DNA from: an uncultured Ruminococcus sp.
Lineage (GTDB): Bacteria > Bacillota > Clostridia > Oscillospirales > Ruminococcaceae
Length of the DNA: 64,000 nt
Assembly: GCA_902762785.1 (NCBI GenBank)
Contig: CACWPL010000008.1
Coordinates: forward strand, 18,186-82,185
Reading direction: 5' to 3'
Made by a program: the position numbers and the translations under genes. Positions 25,828-34,194 of the stretch are shown here, piece by piece. The stretch's first letter is position 1; each line of letters begins with the position of its first letter. The notes below the pieces were generated by a model, which was given only the letters and a program-made list of their open reading frames with translations, did no database searches and was not told where the DNA came from.

Positions 25828-25933
25828 AATGATCCTCCCTTGTTAGATGTCTGTTTTTTATCTCGGACATGCCCGGCCCCCCTCGCCGGGCGATAGTATT
25901 CCTATCTTTGTGTATGATTTATGAACTAATATC

Positions 25934-25962
25934 AGTATAACACATATATTTCTCCTTTTCAA
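25934..25962 (-). promoter_or_regulatory. Promoter of the PL11 gene
   Basis: On the reverse strand TTGAAA (25957-25962) and TATACT (25934-25939), spacer 17. The roughly 100-base leader contains a GCCCGGC / GCCGGGC hairpin at 25871-25891, upstream of the ribosome-binding site. No known riboswitch is recognised in this leader. Confidence 0.75.
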
Positions 25963-26036
25963 TGACGAGATCTCCACTAAATATTGCAGATGTCACACTG
26001 ACCAGCAACAAAACGCCATTTCTATCCAATTATCCC

Positions 26037-26065
26037 TTGCTTTTTCCCCTATGATATGCTATACT
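26037..26065 (+). promoter_or_regulatory. Promoter of the DUF389 gene
   Basis: TTGCTT (26037-26042) and TATACT (26060-26065), spacer 17, extended TGC. Confidence 0.8.
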
Positions 26066-26109
26066 ATTCTTATAATAAACAAAATGACCAAAAAACGGAG
26101 GAACTGCCT

Positions 26110-26880
26110 ATGAAGCTCTTCACCCGCGAGCTGACCAACACCGTCAAGCGTGCCTTCAACTTCTCCGCCGACACGGCCTCCCACGAGGAGATCCGCGACC
26201 GCATCCTCAGCGGCGGACAAGTCACCGGCACGAACATGTGCATCCTGATCTGTGCGATCGTCATCGCATCGGTCGGCCTGAACATGGGCTCGACCGCCGT
26301 CATCATCGGTGCCATGCTGATCTCGCCCCTCATGGGCAGCATCCTGGCGATGGCCTATGCGGTGGCATCGGCGGACTTCCCGCGATTCCGGCGGCATGTC
26401 TACGGATTCCTCCTCCAGCTCATCATCAGCGGGTCGGTCTCCACGGTCTACTTCCTGCTCTCCCCGATCAATGCGCCGAGCAGCGAGCTCCTCGCCCGCA
26501 CGCAGCCGAGCGCCTATGACGTCATCATCGCGACCTTCGGCGGTCTCGCCGGCATCATCGGCACGACCCGCAAGGAGAAGGCGAACAACGTCATCCCCGG
26601 CGTGGCCATCGCGACCGCGCTGATGCCGCCCGTCTGCACCTGCGGCTACGCCCTCGCCCATGCCAAATGGACGATGCTCGCGGGCGCGGCGTATCTGTTC
26701 CTCGTCAACAGCTACTTCATCTTCCTCTCCGCCGTGCTGATCCTGGACATCCAGAAGATCCCGCGCGTCTCGAACCTCACCCACAAGCAGTGGCGGCGGC
26801 TGCGCACGAAGATGATCCGCAATACCCTCATCGTCCTGCTCCCCATCATCCCGCTGACCATCATGATGCTGCGGGACTGA
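26110..26880 (+). CDS. DUF389 family membrane protein
   Basis: A 256-residue membrane protein with the DUF389 core: NMGSTAVIIGAMLISPLMGSILAMA, then TRKEKANNVIPGVAIATALMPPVCTCGYALA. It has five to six hydrophobic helices. The family is widespread and has no firmly established role; the conserved glycine/proline-rich helices suggest a channel or transporter. ATG 26110 is seven bases after GGAGGA, and the gene has its own promoter. No obvious partner is adjacent. Confidence 0.82.
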   Translation: MKLFTRELTNTVKRAFNFSADTASHEEIRDRILSGGQVTGTNMCILICAIVIASVGLNMGSTAVIIGAMLISPLMGSILAMAYAVASADFPRFRRHVYGFLLQLIISGSVSTVYFLLSPINAPSSELLARTQPSAYDVIIATFGGLAGIIGTTRKEKANNVIPGVAIATALMPPVCTCGYALAHAKWTMLAGAAYLFLVNSYFIFLSAVLILDIQKIPRVSNLTHKQWRRLRTKMIRNTLIVLLPIIPLTIMMLRD

Positions 26881-26998
26881 GCATCCCATGATCCCATTCG
26901 TTCAGCACCGCCCCCGCGGCGGTCCGATACGGCAGGCACGACCCGGGGAGGGGCGCGTCTGCCGCGACATCTACAAAACCATGATAGGAGGGATCCCT

Positions 26999-27568
26999 AT
27001 GGATCACATGACCAAGGAAGAGATGCGCAGCGGAATCAAGCGCATCCGGATCACTGAGGAGGAGCTGCAGGCGGCCGTCCGTAAGGCAGGCGCGCAGCTC
27101 AGCGCCGAATACGAGGGCAAGCCCGTGCTCTTCGTGAGCATCCTCAAGGGCGCTTTCGTCTTTCTGGCGGACCTCGTGCGGGCGGTGGACATCCCCTGCG
27201 AGATCGGCTTCATGCAGGCACAGAGCTACTTCGACGGCACCGAGTCCAAGGGCGAGGTGGAGATCATCCTCGACCTCGCGCAGGACATCAGCAAGTACCA
27301 TGTCGTCCTCGTGGAGGACATCATCGACACCGGCCGCACGCTCAAGCTCGTGGCCGAGAAGCTCCGCGAGCGCCATCCCCTCTCGCTGAAGATCGTCACG
27401 CTGCTGGACAAGCCCTCCCGCCGCAAGGTCGAGCTGGAGGCGGACATGTCCCTCTTCACCATCGACGACTGGTTCGTCATCGGCTACGGCCTCGACCTTG
27501 GCGAATACTACCGCAATCTGCCCTATATCGCCGAATACCGCATCTTCGACGAGAACGAGAAGAACTAG
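26999..27568 (+). CDS. hpt: Hypoxanthine/guanine phosphoribosyltransferase
   Basis: A 189-residue protein of normal HPRT length. VLFVSILKGAFVFLADL and the PRPP-binding loop VVLVEDIIDTGRTL are intact. It salvages hypoxanthine and guanine with PRPP in the cytosol. ATG 26999 is six bases after AGGAGG; a second possible start, ATG 27008, lacks good spacing. The purine permease gene begins ten bases downstream, forming a salvage operon. No purine riboswitch core is visible in the 120 bases upstream. Confidence 0.94.
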   Translation: MDHMTKEEMRSGIKRIRITEEELQAAVRKAGAQLSAEYEGKPVLFVSILKGAFVFLADLVRAVDIPCEIGFMQAQSYFDGTESKGEVEIILDLAQDISKYHVVLVEDIIDTGRTLKLVAEKLRERHPLSLKIVTLLDKPSRRKVELEADMSLFTIDDWFVIGYGLDLGEYYRNLPYIAEYRIFDENEKN

Positions 27569-27578
27569 GAGGCGCATG

Positions 27579-28934
27579 ATGTTAGAGAAGCTCTTCAAGC
27601 TCAAGGCCAACGGCACGAACGTGCGCACCGAGGTCATGGCGGGCGTCACCACCTTCATGACCATGGCCTACATCCTGGCCGTCAACCCCTCCGTCCTCTC
27701 CGCCGCCGGCATGGACAGCACGGCCGTGCTGATCGCGACGTGCCTGGCGTCCTTCATCGGCACGCTCTGTATGGCGCTGCTCGCCAACCTCCCCTTCGCC
27801 CTCTCCGCTGGCATGGGCCTGAACGCCTACTTCGCCTATACGGTCTGTATCGGCTACGGCTATTCCTGGAAGGTCGCGCTCCACGCGGTCTTCATCGAGG
27901 GACTGATCTTCATCGTCCTCTCGCTGACGAACGTCCGTGAGGCGATCTTCAACGCCATCCCCATGGCACTGAAAAAGGCCGTCTCCGTCGGCATCGGCAT
28001 GTTCATCGCCTTCATCGGCCTGCAAAAGGCCGGGCTCGCCGTGAACAACGACGCGACCCTCGTCTCCCTCGTCAGCTTCCGCGAGAACTTCCACACCTCC
28101 GGCATCTGTGCGCTGCTGGCCGTGGTCGGCGTGCTGATCACTGCGGCGCTCTACATCCGCAAGTTCCCCGGCGCGATCCTGGTCGGCATCCTGGGGACGT
28201 GGGTGCTCGGGATGCTCTGTCAGGCCGTGGGGATCTATGTCCCGGACGGCGTGGACCATCTCTCGCTCTTCCCGACCCTCACGCCGCCTGACCTGACCGC
28301 CATCGGTGAGACCTTCGGCCAGTGCTTCATGGGGGATCATACGAACGTCGGTGTGTTCGACATGATCGTCATCATCTTCTCCTTCCTCTTCGTCGACCTC
28401 TTCGACACGCTCGGCACGCTGATCGGCGTGAGCGCCAAGGCCGATATGCTCGATGAGGACGGCAAGCTCCCGGCCATCCGTCCCGCCCTCCTCGCCGACG
28501 CCATCGCGACCTCGATCGGCGCTGTCCTCGGCACCTCGACCGTCTCCACCTTCGTGGAATCCGCCTCCGGCGTGGGTGCCGGCGGCCGCACCGGCCTGAC
28601 GGCACTGACCACGGCGCTGCTCTTCCTCGTGTCCATTTTGCTCGCGCCCATCTTCATCGCCATCCCCATCTTCGCGACCGCGCCGGCGCTGATCTTCGTG
28701 GGATTCCTCATGTTCACCACGATCACGGACATCAAGTTCGACGACCTCACGAGCGCGATCCCTGCGTATCTCTGCGTGCTCGCGATGCCGCTGTTCTACT
28801 CCATCTCCGAGGGCATCTCCATCGGCGTCATCTCCTATGTCGTCATCAACGTCTGCTGCGGCAAGGCCAAGAAGATCGACCCGGTGATGTATGTGCTCGC
28901 CGTGCTCTTCGTTCTAAAATACATCCTGCTGTGA
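27579..28934 (+). CDS. NCS2-type purine permease (AzgA/PbuG subgroup)
   Basis: A 451-residue protein with about 12-14 hydrophobic helices. The start MLEKLFKLKANGTNVRTEVMAGVTTFMTMAYIL is typical of the AzgA/PbuG family of guanine and hypoxanthine permeases. GMGLNAYFAY and ESASGVGAGGRTGLTA motifs are present. It imports purine bases by proton symport at the membrane. ATG 27579 is six bases after AGGAGG; ATG 27576 is too close. The adjacent hpt traps imported bases as nucleotides. Confidence 0.9.
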   Translation: MLEKLFKLKANGTNVRTEVMAGVTTFMTMAYILAVNPSVLSAAGMDSTAVLIATCLASFIGTLCMALLANLPFALSAGMGLNAYFAYTVCIGYGYSWKVALHAVFIEGLIFIVLSLTNVREAIFNAIPMALKKAVSVGIGMFIAFIGLQKAGLAVNNDATLVSLVSFRENFHTSGICALLAVVGVLITAALYIRKFPGAILVGILGTWVLGMLCQAVGIYVPDGVDHLSLFPTLTPPDLTAIGETFGQCFMGDHTNVGVFDMIVIIFSFLFVDLFDTLGTLIGVSAKADMLDEDGKLPAIRPALLADAIATSIGAVLGTSTVSTFVESASGVGAGGRTGLTALTTALLFLVSILLAPIFIAIPIFATAPALIFVGFLMFTTITDIKFDDLTSAIPAYLCVLAMPLFYSISEGISIGVISYVVINVCCGKAKKIDPVMYVLAVLFVLKYILL

Positions 28935-28942
28935 TGCAAGAC

Positions 28943-28975
28943 GCCCGCTGCCTCTGCCGCAGCGGGCGCCCTTTA
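28943..28975 (+). terminator. Terminator of the hpt operon
   Basis: GCCCGCTG / CAGCGGGC followed by GCCCTTTATC; the T-run is modest. Confidence 0.65.
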
Positions 28976-29055
28976 TCACACGTCGAGCGTAGTGTCTATC
29001 GTATGGGACATATGTTCTGGTGTCCCTTTCTTGACACGATCGCCCCTTCGAGGGG

Positions 29056-29084
29056 TTGCGCCGTCCGTCTCCATGTGCTATAAT
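29056..29084 (+). promoter_or_regulatory. Promoter of the 106-residue gene
   Basis: TTGCGC (29056-29061) and TATAAT (29079-29084), spacer 17, TGC extension. Confidence 0.75.
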
Positions 29085-29148
29085 AAGATCACAGACAGGG
29101 CAAGAGCCCAGCAGGAACAAAACGAGACCAACAAAGGAGATGGCTATC

Positions 29149-29469
29149 ATGACCGTACTGCTCACCGAATTCACCGTTTACGACCCCGACTTCACCGCCC
29201 GCCTCGACCGCGTCGTCAAGGACCACGGCATCGAGATCCAGGGCATCTATGACCCCTTCATCGGCACGGAGAAGGACCACGCCTATGTGACGGTCCCGAT
29301 CGAGGACGTCTCCGACCTGATGATGCAGGGCGAGGCCGAGCGGCCGGAGATGCTCCGCGCGGCCCTGCGCTGGAACCTGCGTGACGCTGCTAGCGAGCTC
29401 GAGGACGCCGTCCGTAACGTGTTCGCGCGTGCCCGCGTGAACGTCCGCACCTACGCCGAGCAGGTGTGA
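29149..29469 (+). CDS. Small acidic protein of unknown function
   Basis: A 106-residue protein starting MTVLLTEFTVYDPDFT, with a beta-rich first half and a C-terminal amphipathic helix (AASELEDAVRNVFARARVNVRTYAEQV). No signal peptide or membrane helix is present. ATG 29149 lies nine bases after AAAGGAG. It has its own promoter and terminator, suggesting a functional monocistronic gene. I do not recognise the family. Confidence 0.6.
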   Translation: MTVLLTEFTVYDPDFTARLDRVVKDHGIEIQGIYDPFIGTEKDHAYVTVPIEDVSDLMMQGEAERPEMLRAALRWNLRDAASELEDAVRNVFARARVNVRTYAEQV

Positions 29470-29531
29470 CCCCTATCCCAAGCTGATGCGAGCGCGCGGG
29501 ACAAACGCTCTCCGTCCCGCCCGCTCTGCCT

Positions 29532-29568
29532 GCCCTGCCGCACCTCCATGCGGCGGGGGCATTTTTTT
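29532..29568 (+). terminator. Terminator of the 106-residue gene
   Basis: GCCCTGCCGC / GCGGCGGGGGC with small bulges is followed by seven T residues after CA. Confidence 0.7.
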
Positions 29569-29578
29569 GCACGAAAAG

Positions 29579-29602
29579 GCCCCCTCGCAAGGCGAAGGGG
29601 CT
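29579..29602 (-). terminator. Terminator of the VanY-like gene
   Basis: Read in reverse, an AGCCCCTTCGC / GCGAGGGGGCC stem is followed by TTTTCG. Confidence 0.7.
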
Positions 29603-29607
29603 TTGTC

Positions 29608-30741
29608 TCATTCGGGATATTGGGACGTCACATCGAAGAACTCCTCGAGGCAAAGGCCGCTCTCGTAGATCTGCGCCGCCCATTCGCGGCCGACATAGCG
29701 GATGTGCCAGGATTCGTACTTATAGCCGGTCACTTCCTCCTTGTCCTGCGGGAAGCGGATCACGAAGCCGAAGCGATGGGCATTCTCGGCCATCCACTCG
29801 GCCTCGGGGGTGCCGTTGAAGGAGTCGCCCGGCCAGTTCACGTCGATGACCATGCCGGTCTGGTGCTCCGAATAGCCGGGGCGCGCCGAGAAGCGGTCGG
29901 CCGCGGCCTGTCCGTCACGGGCGCAGTAGCTGTCGTAGAGCGCGGACTGCCGGTAATAGGGCCGATAGTCCGAATGGGAGAAGAGGGTCAGGCCCGCCTC
30001 GTCACGGGCGGCCTGCTGCATCTCTGCGAAGGCCGCGGCCGTCTCGGGGGTGAGGCCGCCGGGGTCGTAGCTCGCGGGGAGGGGGTAGGTCTTGTTGACC
30101 ATCATGACGCCCTGGACATAGGTGATGCCGTTGATGACGACGATGTCGTCGCGCGGTGTGCCGGCCGCGGCGGTGAAGGTCGTGTGGCCGGGGGTGCTCA
30201 TGGGCGGGGTCGTCATGACGGACGGCGTCTCCTCAACGATGACGCTGACCTCCGCGGACACGTCCGGGTCGGACACGCTCGACACCCGGACGGTGCAGCT
30301 CCCGACTCCCACCGGCGTGATCCTGCCGGACTCATCGACCGTCGCGACCGTCTCGTCCGAGGACGTCCAGCGCTCGGAGCGGTCGTCGGCGTCCTCCGGG
30401 AGCATGGTCACGATCGGGAGGATGCTCCCGTCGCCGACCGCCATATAGGCCTGGTAGAAGCTCAGCGTGATGTCCGTGACGGCACCGGGGCGGCGGGTCG
30501 GCTCCGTGGGCGCCTCCGATTCCGTCTCGAGGACGGGCACCGTCTCCGGTGGCAGGGTCGCGGCCACGGCGGGGGCAGTCTCCGTCGCGACGGGCGGATA
30601 CTGCTGCGCGGTGCGGAGCTCGCTGTCCCGGCGCAGACGCGTCACGATCAGCAGGATCCCCGCGATCAGTGCCGCGGCCGCCGCGATCAGCAGCAGGAGC
30701 ATCAGCCGCCGCGCAGCGCGATTCTTTAGGCGTTTCGGCAT
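29608..30741 (-). CDS. VanY-like D-Ala-D-Ala carboxypeptidase with an Ig-like domain
   Basis: A 377-residue protein. It has an N-terminal membrane helix (about residues 12-34), a Pro/Thr spacer, a BIG2-type Ig-like domain (about 88-170, with EDADDRSERWTSSDETVATVDESGRITPVGVGSCTV), and a peptidase M15/VanY domain (about 190-377). The zinc site SEHQTGMVID follows SxHxxGxxxD, and ESWHIRYVG provides the third ligand. It probably trims peptidoglycan stem peptides outside the cell. It is the only gene of its unit. Confidence 0.85.
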   Translation of the reverse strand: MPKRLKNRAARRLMLLLLIAAAAALIAGILLIVTRLRRDSELRTAQQYPPVATETAPAVAATLPPETVPVLETESEAPTEPTRRPGAVTDITLSFYQAYMAVGDGSILPIVTMLPEDADDRSERWTSSDETVATVDESGRITPVGVGSCTVRVSSVSDPDVSAEVSVIVEETPSVMTTPPMSTPGHTTFTAAAGTPRDDIVVINGITYVQGVMMVNKTYPLPASYDPGGLTPETAAAFAEMQQAARDEAGLTLFSHSDYRPYYRQSALYDSYCARDGQAAADRFSARPGYSEHQTGMVIDVNWPGDSFNGTPEAEWMAENAHRFGFVIRFPQDKEEVTGYKYESWHIRYVGREWAAQIYESGLCLEEFFDVTSQYPE

Positions 30742-30777
30742 GGTATCACCTTTCCTTCTGTCTCTTTAAGGGATCAT

Positions 30778-30807
30778 GCCCCCGCGCGGCGATGGCCGTG
30801 CGGGGGC
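30778..30807 (-). terminator. Terminator of the prenyl/GT-C operon
   Basis: GCCCCCGC / GCGGGGGC arms surround a GCGGC..GCCGT inner pair; no T-run follows, so it may act with other factors. Confidence 0.5.
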
Positions 30808-30823
30808 GTTGTGGCATATCGGG

Positions 30824-32377
30824 TCAGGACTTGGCGAGATACTTGAAGAAGGCGGAATCCTGGTACTCTCCGAAGAAGTTGCCGCGGTTGCCATCCTCGT
30901 AGAGGTCGATCTCGTCGGCAGTGAGGTGAATCTCCGCGTTCGTGGAGTGCTCGACCGTGATGCAGACGCAGCGTGCGATCTCATGGTAGGCCGTGATGCT
31001 GCCGACCATCAGCAGTCCGATGAGGACCGCGGTCATCTGCTTGCGGCCGGCCTCACGGTGCTCCCCGATGGTCTGCATCATCATCACGAACAGCACGACC
31101 AGTGACGGGATCGAGGCACGCATCACGAAATCGACATGCGGTCCGAAGCAGATCAGCGGCACGACGAGCAGCGTCCCCAGCGTCACCCAGTAGAGCGGCT
31201 CACGATGGCGCTGGCTGTAGATGGCCAGATAGTAGATCAGGAACTCCAGCAGCACGAAGAGCAGGTAGTTCATCAGCAGATTCGGCATATCGGCCTTGCG
31301 GAAGCCGCTGTTGCCGGTGGTGTTCGCCTTGAGGAAGAGGTAGGACGTCAGCGTCACGAACAGGCCCGTGCAGACGTTCTGGAAGGTGAAGCAGTCCATC
31401 AGGAGCGTGCGGGCGTTCTCGGCGGGCTTGCGGGACTTGTCCCAGAGCTTGACGAGGCGCGTGATGCCGATGCACGCCAGCACCGGGATCAGGCCGATCG
31501 CCGGGAGCGTGCAGCTCATGAAGCTGAACGAATAGATGAAGATGACCGACTTATTGTCCTTCTGACAGAGCAGCAGGAGCGTGATGAGCCACGCCGGGAT
31601 GGCCTGGTTGAACACCCAGAAGAGCTGCGTCGAGAAGGAGGACATCTGGAAGCCGGGCATCCAGTTCTCGACATGGATCGTGGTGAACCAGACGAAGGAG
31701 GCGCTGTTGTGGAGGATGAAGTCGCCGACGACATCCAGGCCGCTGAAGCACACGAACGCCAGGAGCATCCACGGCGAGAGCTTGCCGCGCAGGCTCGAGA
31801 GCAGCGTGAACACGAGCACCACGCCCACCACGCACCACCAGTACAGGAACCCGTGCGCGGCCTCGAGGCCGAAGAGCTTGCCCCAGCAGGCGGCCGGGAG
31901 CCAGAGCGCGAAGTAGTAGATCATCGCGACGGGCTTGTCAAAATATTCCCCGGTCTCCGTGACGATGACCGGCCACTTGTTGTTGACCAGCTTCTCGAGG
32001 ATGGCGTTGCGCCACATGTGGTCGTAGTTCTGGAAGGCATGCTGGCCGACGCCGCTGAGATAGACCCAGACGCCCGCGATCAGCACCAGTAGGACGAGCT
32101 TCGGGAGCTGGGTGCGGCGCAGATAGGAGACGTCCACAGCGGGCGCCTCTTTCCAGGCGAAATACAGTCCCACCGTCAGCACGGCGGCGAGCAGGAGCGC
32201 GAAAATGAGCTTGAGCCATCCGAAGAAGAAGATGTACATCGGGATGGCCAGGAACAGATAGCCGAGCCGTACCGGCATCGCGGACTTCTCCGTCCTGCCG
32301 ACCGCGCCGGTCAGCTTGCGGAGGAGGTCGCGGATCCAAAGGATGGAGCGTTCGGGCGAGGCCTCACGAGATGGCAT
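30824..32377 (-). CDS. Polytopic membrane protein, GT-C-like
   Basis: A 517-residue protein with about 11-13 hydrophobic helices. A conserved-looking loop after the third helix (GQHAFQNYDHMWRNAILEKL) and a soluble C-terminal tail with AEIHLTADEIDLYED resemble polyprenyl-phosphate-dependent glycosyltransferases of the GT-C fold. Acidic residues in loops near helix 3 are expected for catalysis, but no signature is decisive. It starts 28 bases after the UbiA-type gene, so the two share a transcript. I infer that it uses the lipid-linked product made by that enzyme. Confidence 0.6.
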   Translation of the reverse strand: MPSREASPERSILWIRDLLRKLTGAVGRTEKSAMPVRLGYLFLAIPMYIFFFGWLKLIFALLLAAVLTVGLYFAWKEAPAVDVSYLRRTQLPKLVLLVLIAGVWVYLSGVGQHAFQNYDHMWRNAILEKLVNNKWPVIVTETGEYFDKPVAMIYYFALWLPAACWGKLFGLEAAHGFLYWWCVVGVVLVFTLLSSLRGKLSPWMLLAFVCFSGLDVVGDFILHNSASFVWFTTIHVENWMPGFQMSSFSTQLFWVFNQAIPAWLITLLLLCQKDNKSVIFIYSFSFMSCTLPAIGLIPVLACIGITRLVKLWDKSRKPAENARTLLMDCFTFQNVCTGLFVTLTSYLFLKANTTGNSGFRKADMPNLLMNYLLFVLLEFLIYYLAIYSQRHREPLYWVTLGTLLVVPLICFGPHVDFVMRASIPSLVVLFVMMMQTIGEHREAGRKQMTAVLIGLLMVGSITAYHEIARCVCITVEHSTNAEIHLTADEIDLYEDGNRGNFFGEYQDSAFFKYLAKS

Positions 32378-32405
32378 GATAGATCGTATCCCCTTTCAAA
32401 GCATG

Positions 32406-33269
32406 TCACTGCGGCAGCAGCGACGGATAGTAGAGCTGCACGACGATGACAGCGGCATAGAGCGCGCCGAGCAGCAGGAGCAGCTTGTCCCCTAGGATCA
32501 TGTTGATCGGGTCGCCGTGGTCGTCCTGTTCGAGGGCGAAGGTGTAGCGCATGACCATGACGATGACGAGCGGCGTCGTCCAGATCACCCCGGCATCCAC
32601 GCTCCAGAGGGCGTAGAAAACGAGGAATATCGCCAGATACATGTACATGCTGCTGTTGAGATAGGTCTCCGTGTACTGTGCGAGCACCGAGCGGGTGGTC
32701 TCGCCGCAGGAGCGCTTCTCGCCGCGCCGCTTGCCGAAGGCCATGAAGAGCGAGAGCGCGATCAGCGTCAGATAGAGCCAGCTCGAGATGGTCACGCCGG
32801 TGATGACCGAGCCATAGACCATCCGCAGCACGAACCCGGACACCAGGATCACCAGGTCGACGACGGGCTTGTTCTTCCACGACCGGCTGTACATCACGTT
32901 CAGGAACAGGTACAGCGGCAGGATCAGTGCCCCGAGCGTCAGGCCGCAGAGCAGCACGTCCAGTATCAGGGACGCCACGGCGCACACGCCCAGCAGTACG
33001 ATGCCCTCCTGCTTGCTCACTGCCCCGCTCGCGAGCGGGCGCTTGCATTTGACAGGATGCTGCCGATCCTTCTCGATGTCGCAGAGGTCATTGAGCGTAT
33101 AGACCGCAGAGGCGCACAGCGAGAACGCGAAAAAGCCCGTGACGAGCCGCAGCAGCACCAGCGGCTCCGTGAGCACCCGGCCATAGAGCGCCGGGATGAA
33201 CAGGATCACGTTCTTGAACCAATGGCGGATGCGGATCAGTTGGGCATAGCTCTTCAGCTTCCGTGCCAA
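32406..33269 (-). CDS. UbiA-family prenyltransferase, polyprenyl-phosphate phosphoribosyltransferase-like
   Basis: A 287-residue protein with about eight membrane helices, the prenyl-diphosphate motif NDLCDIEKDRQHP, and KRPLASG. The same motif with RHWFKN near the start is seen in decaprenyl-phosphate phosphoribose synthases such as Rv3806c of Mycobacterium, which make the precursor of arabinofuranose donors. The start is TTG 33269: AAAGGAG lies eight bases before it, whereas ATG 33287 would put that site inside the coding region. It is first in a two-gene operon with the GT-C-like gene. Alternative: another UbiA activity. Confidence 0.75.
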   Translation of the reverse strand: MARKLKSYAQLIRIRHWFKNVILFIPALYGRVLTEPLVLLRLVTGFFAFSLCASAVYTLNDLCDIEKDRQHPVKCKRPLASGAVSKQEGIVLLGVCAVASLILDVLLCGLTLGALILPLYLFLNVMYSRSWKNKPVVDLVILVSGFVLRMVYGSVITGVTISSWLYLTLIALSLFMAFGKRRGEKRSCGETTRSVLAQYTETYLNSSMYMYLAIFLVFYALWSVDAGVIWTTPLVIVMVMRYTFALEQDDHGDPINMILGDKLLLLLGALYAAVIVVQLYYPSLLPQ

Positions 33270-33311
33270 GGCGCCATCTCCTTTCATAGCTTGATAAGTC
33301 GCACAACTATT

Positions 33312-33341
33312 ATTATAAACCATATGCCTATGCTTTGTCAA
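33312..33341 (-). promoter_or_regulatory. Promoter of the prenyltransferase operon
   Basis: On the reverse strand TTGACA (33336-33341) and TATAAT (33312-33317), spacer 18. Confidence 0.82.
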
Positions 33342-33365
33342 TAGACATAAATATAAAACTATGGG

Positions 33366-33393
33366 AAAAAATGGGGCGCCCTGCGGCGTCCCA
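33366..33393 (-). terminator. Terminator of the phosphatase gene
   Basis: Read in reverse, TGGGACGCC / GGGCGCCCCA (eight of nine pairs) is followed by TTTTTT. Confidence 0.7.
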
Positions 33394-33400
33394 TCGCTCA

Positions 33401-34105
33401 TCAGATATAAAACTCCTCCATCGTCTCCAGGCACAGGCATGCGAGCCGTCCGTTGGGGGCGCAGGCGCCGCAGTCGATGCAGATGTTGTTGTGGCTGTGG
33501 TAAATCTGCGGCTTGCCCCAGAAATAGGGCGTGGGCGTGTGGCCGACGACGAGGAAGACGTTCGGGTCGTCGAAATACTGGCGCTCCGGGTCGAGGCGAT
33601 CCTCGAGGAGCTCCGTGAGGGCGTATTCCCGGAGCTTTTTGTCCGGCCGGAAGTTCCCGAGCCCCGCATGCACGAGCACGAACGTCCGCTCGCCCACGTC
33701 GATCGCCTCATAGAGCGTGAAGCTGTGGATGTAGTCGAGCACGTCGGCACGCTGCTGGTGGTCGAGCTTCTGGAAGCCCTCGATGGTGGTCTGGCCGCCC
33801 TCGTGGATCCAGTCGATGAGGCTGTTCATCTCCTCCGGCCCGAGCGCGGTGTCGAGCAGGTCCTCCGTGACCTCGCGGCAGAGGTTCTTGAGGTTGTAGT
33901 AGGCGATGAGGTCGTGGTTGCCCATGATGGGGAACACGTTCGAGCGTTCCATCATGTCCCGCAGCAAAGTGACCGGCTCCGGCCCCCTGTCCACGACATC
34001 GCCGACGACGAAGAGCGTATCCGCCGGCTTGAATCCGATCTTTTCGAGCATGAGCAGGTATTTCCGATATTCTCCGTGGATGTCGCTCATCACATAGGTC
34101 GCCAT
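33401..34105 (-). CDS. Ser/Thr-type metallophosphoesterase (PrpA/bis5'-nucleosyl class)
   Basis: A 234-residue protein with the calcineurin-like motifs SDIHGE, GDVVDRGPEP and GNHD in order, then HTPTPYF and a C-terminal GACAPNGRLACL. This is the PrpA/ApaH-type class: cytosolic phosphatases acting on phosphoproteins or dinucleotide polyphosphates. It lies between the prenyltransferase operon and the HD-GYP gene, and has its own promoter. The substrate cannot be told from sequence. Confidence 0.85.
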   Translation of the reverse strand: MATYVMSDIHGEYRKYLLMLEKIGFKPADTLFVVGDVVDRGPEPVTLLRDMMERSNVFPIMGNHDLIAYYNLKNLCREVTEDLLDTALGPEEMNSLIDWIHEGGQTTIEGFQKLDHQQRADVLDYIHSFTLYEAIDVGERTFVLVHAGLGNFRPDKKLREYALTELLEDRLDPERQYFDDPNVFLVVGHTPTPYFWGKPQIYHSHNNICIDCGACAPNGRLACLCLETMEEFYI

Positions 34106-34142
34106 CGGGCATCCCTCGCTTTCCTTATGGTCGGTATGTCTT

Positions 34143-34172
34143 ATTATAGCATCGAGCGGCGGCGGCTGTCAA
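34143..34172 (-). promoter_or_regulatory. Promoter of the phosphatase gene
   Basis: On the reverse strand TTGACA (34167-34172) and TATAAT (34143-34148), spacer 18. Confidence 0.85.
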
Positions 34173-34194
34173 GGCGGACCGCGGCGCGCGGCGT

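Noticed and set aside
22618-25896. A 1092-codon forward frame opposite PL11
   Set aside because: Its translation is Val/Gly/Arg-rich without domains; the reverse frame is a clear PL11 with signal peptide and dockerin.
26881-26998. A purine riboswitch upstream of hpt
   Set aside because: No purine-binding three-way junction core was seen in this leader; only GC-rich hairpins.
33285-33287. ATG 33287 as the start of the UbiA-like gene
   Set aside because: It would bury AAAGGAG within the coding region; TTG 33269 is correctly spaced.
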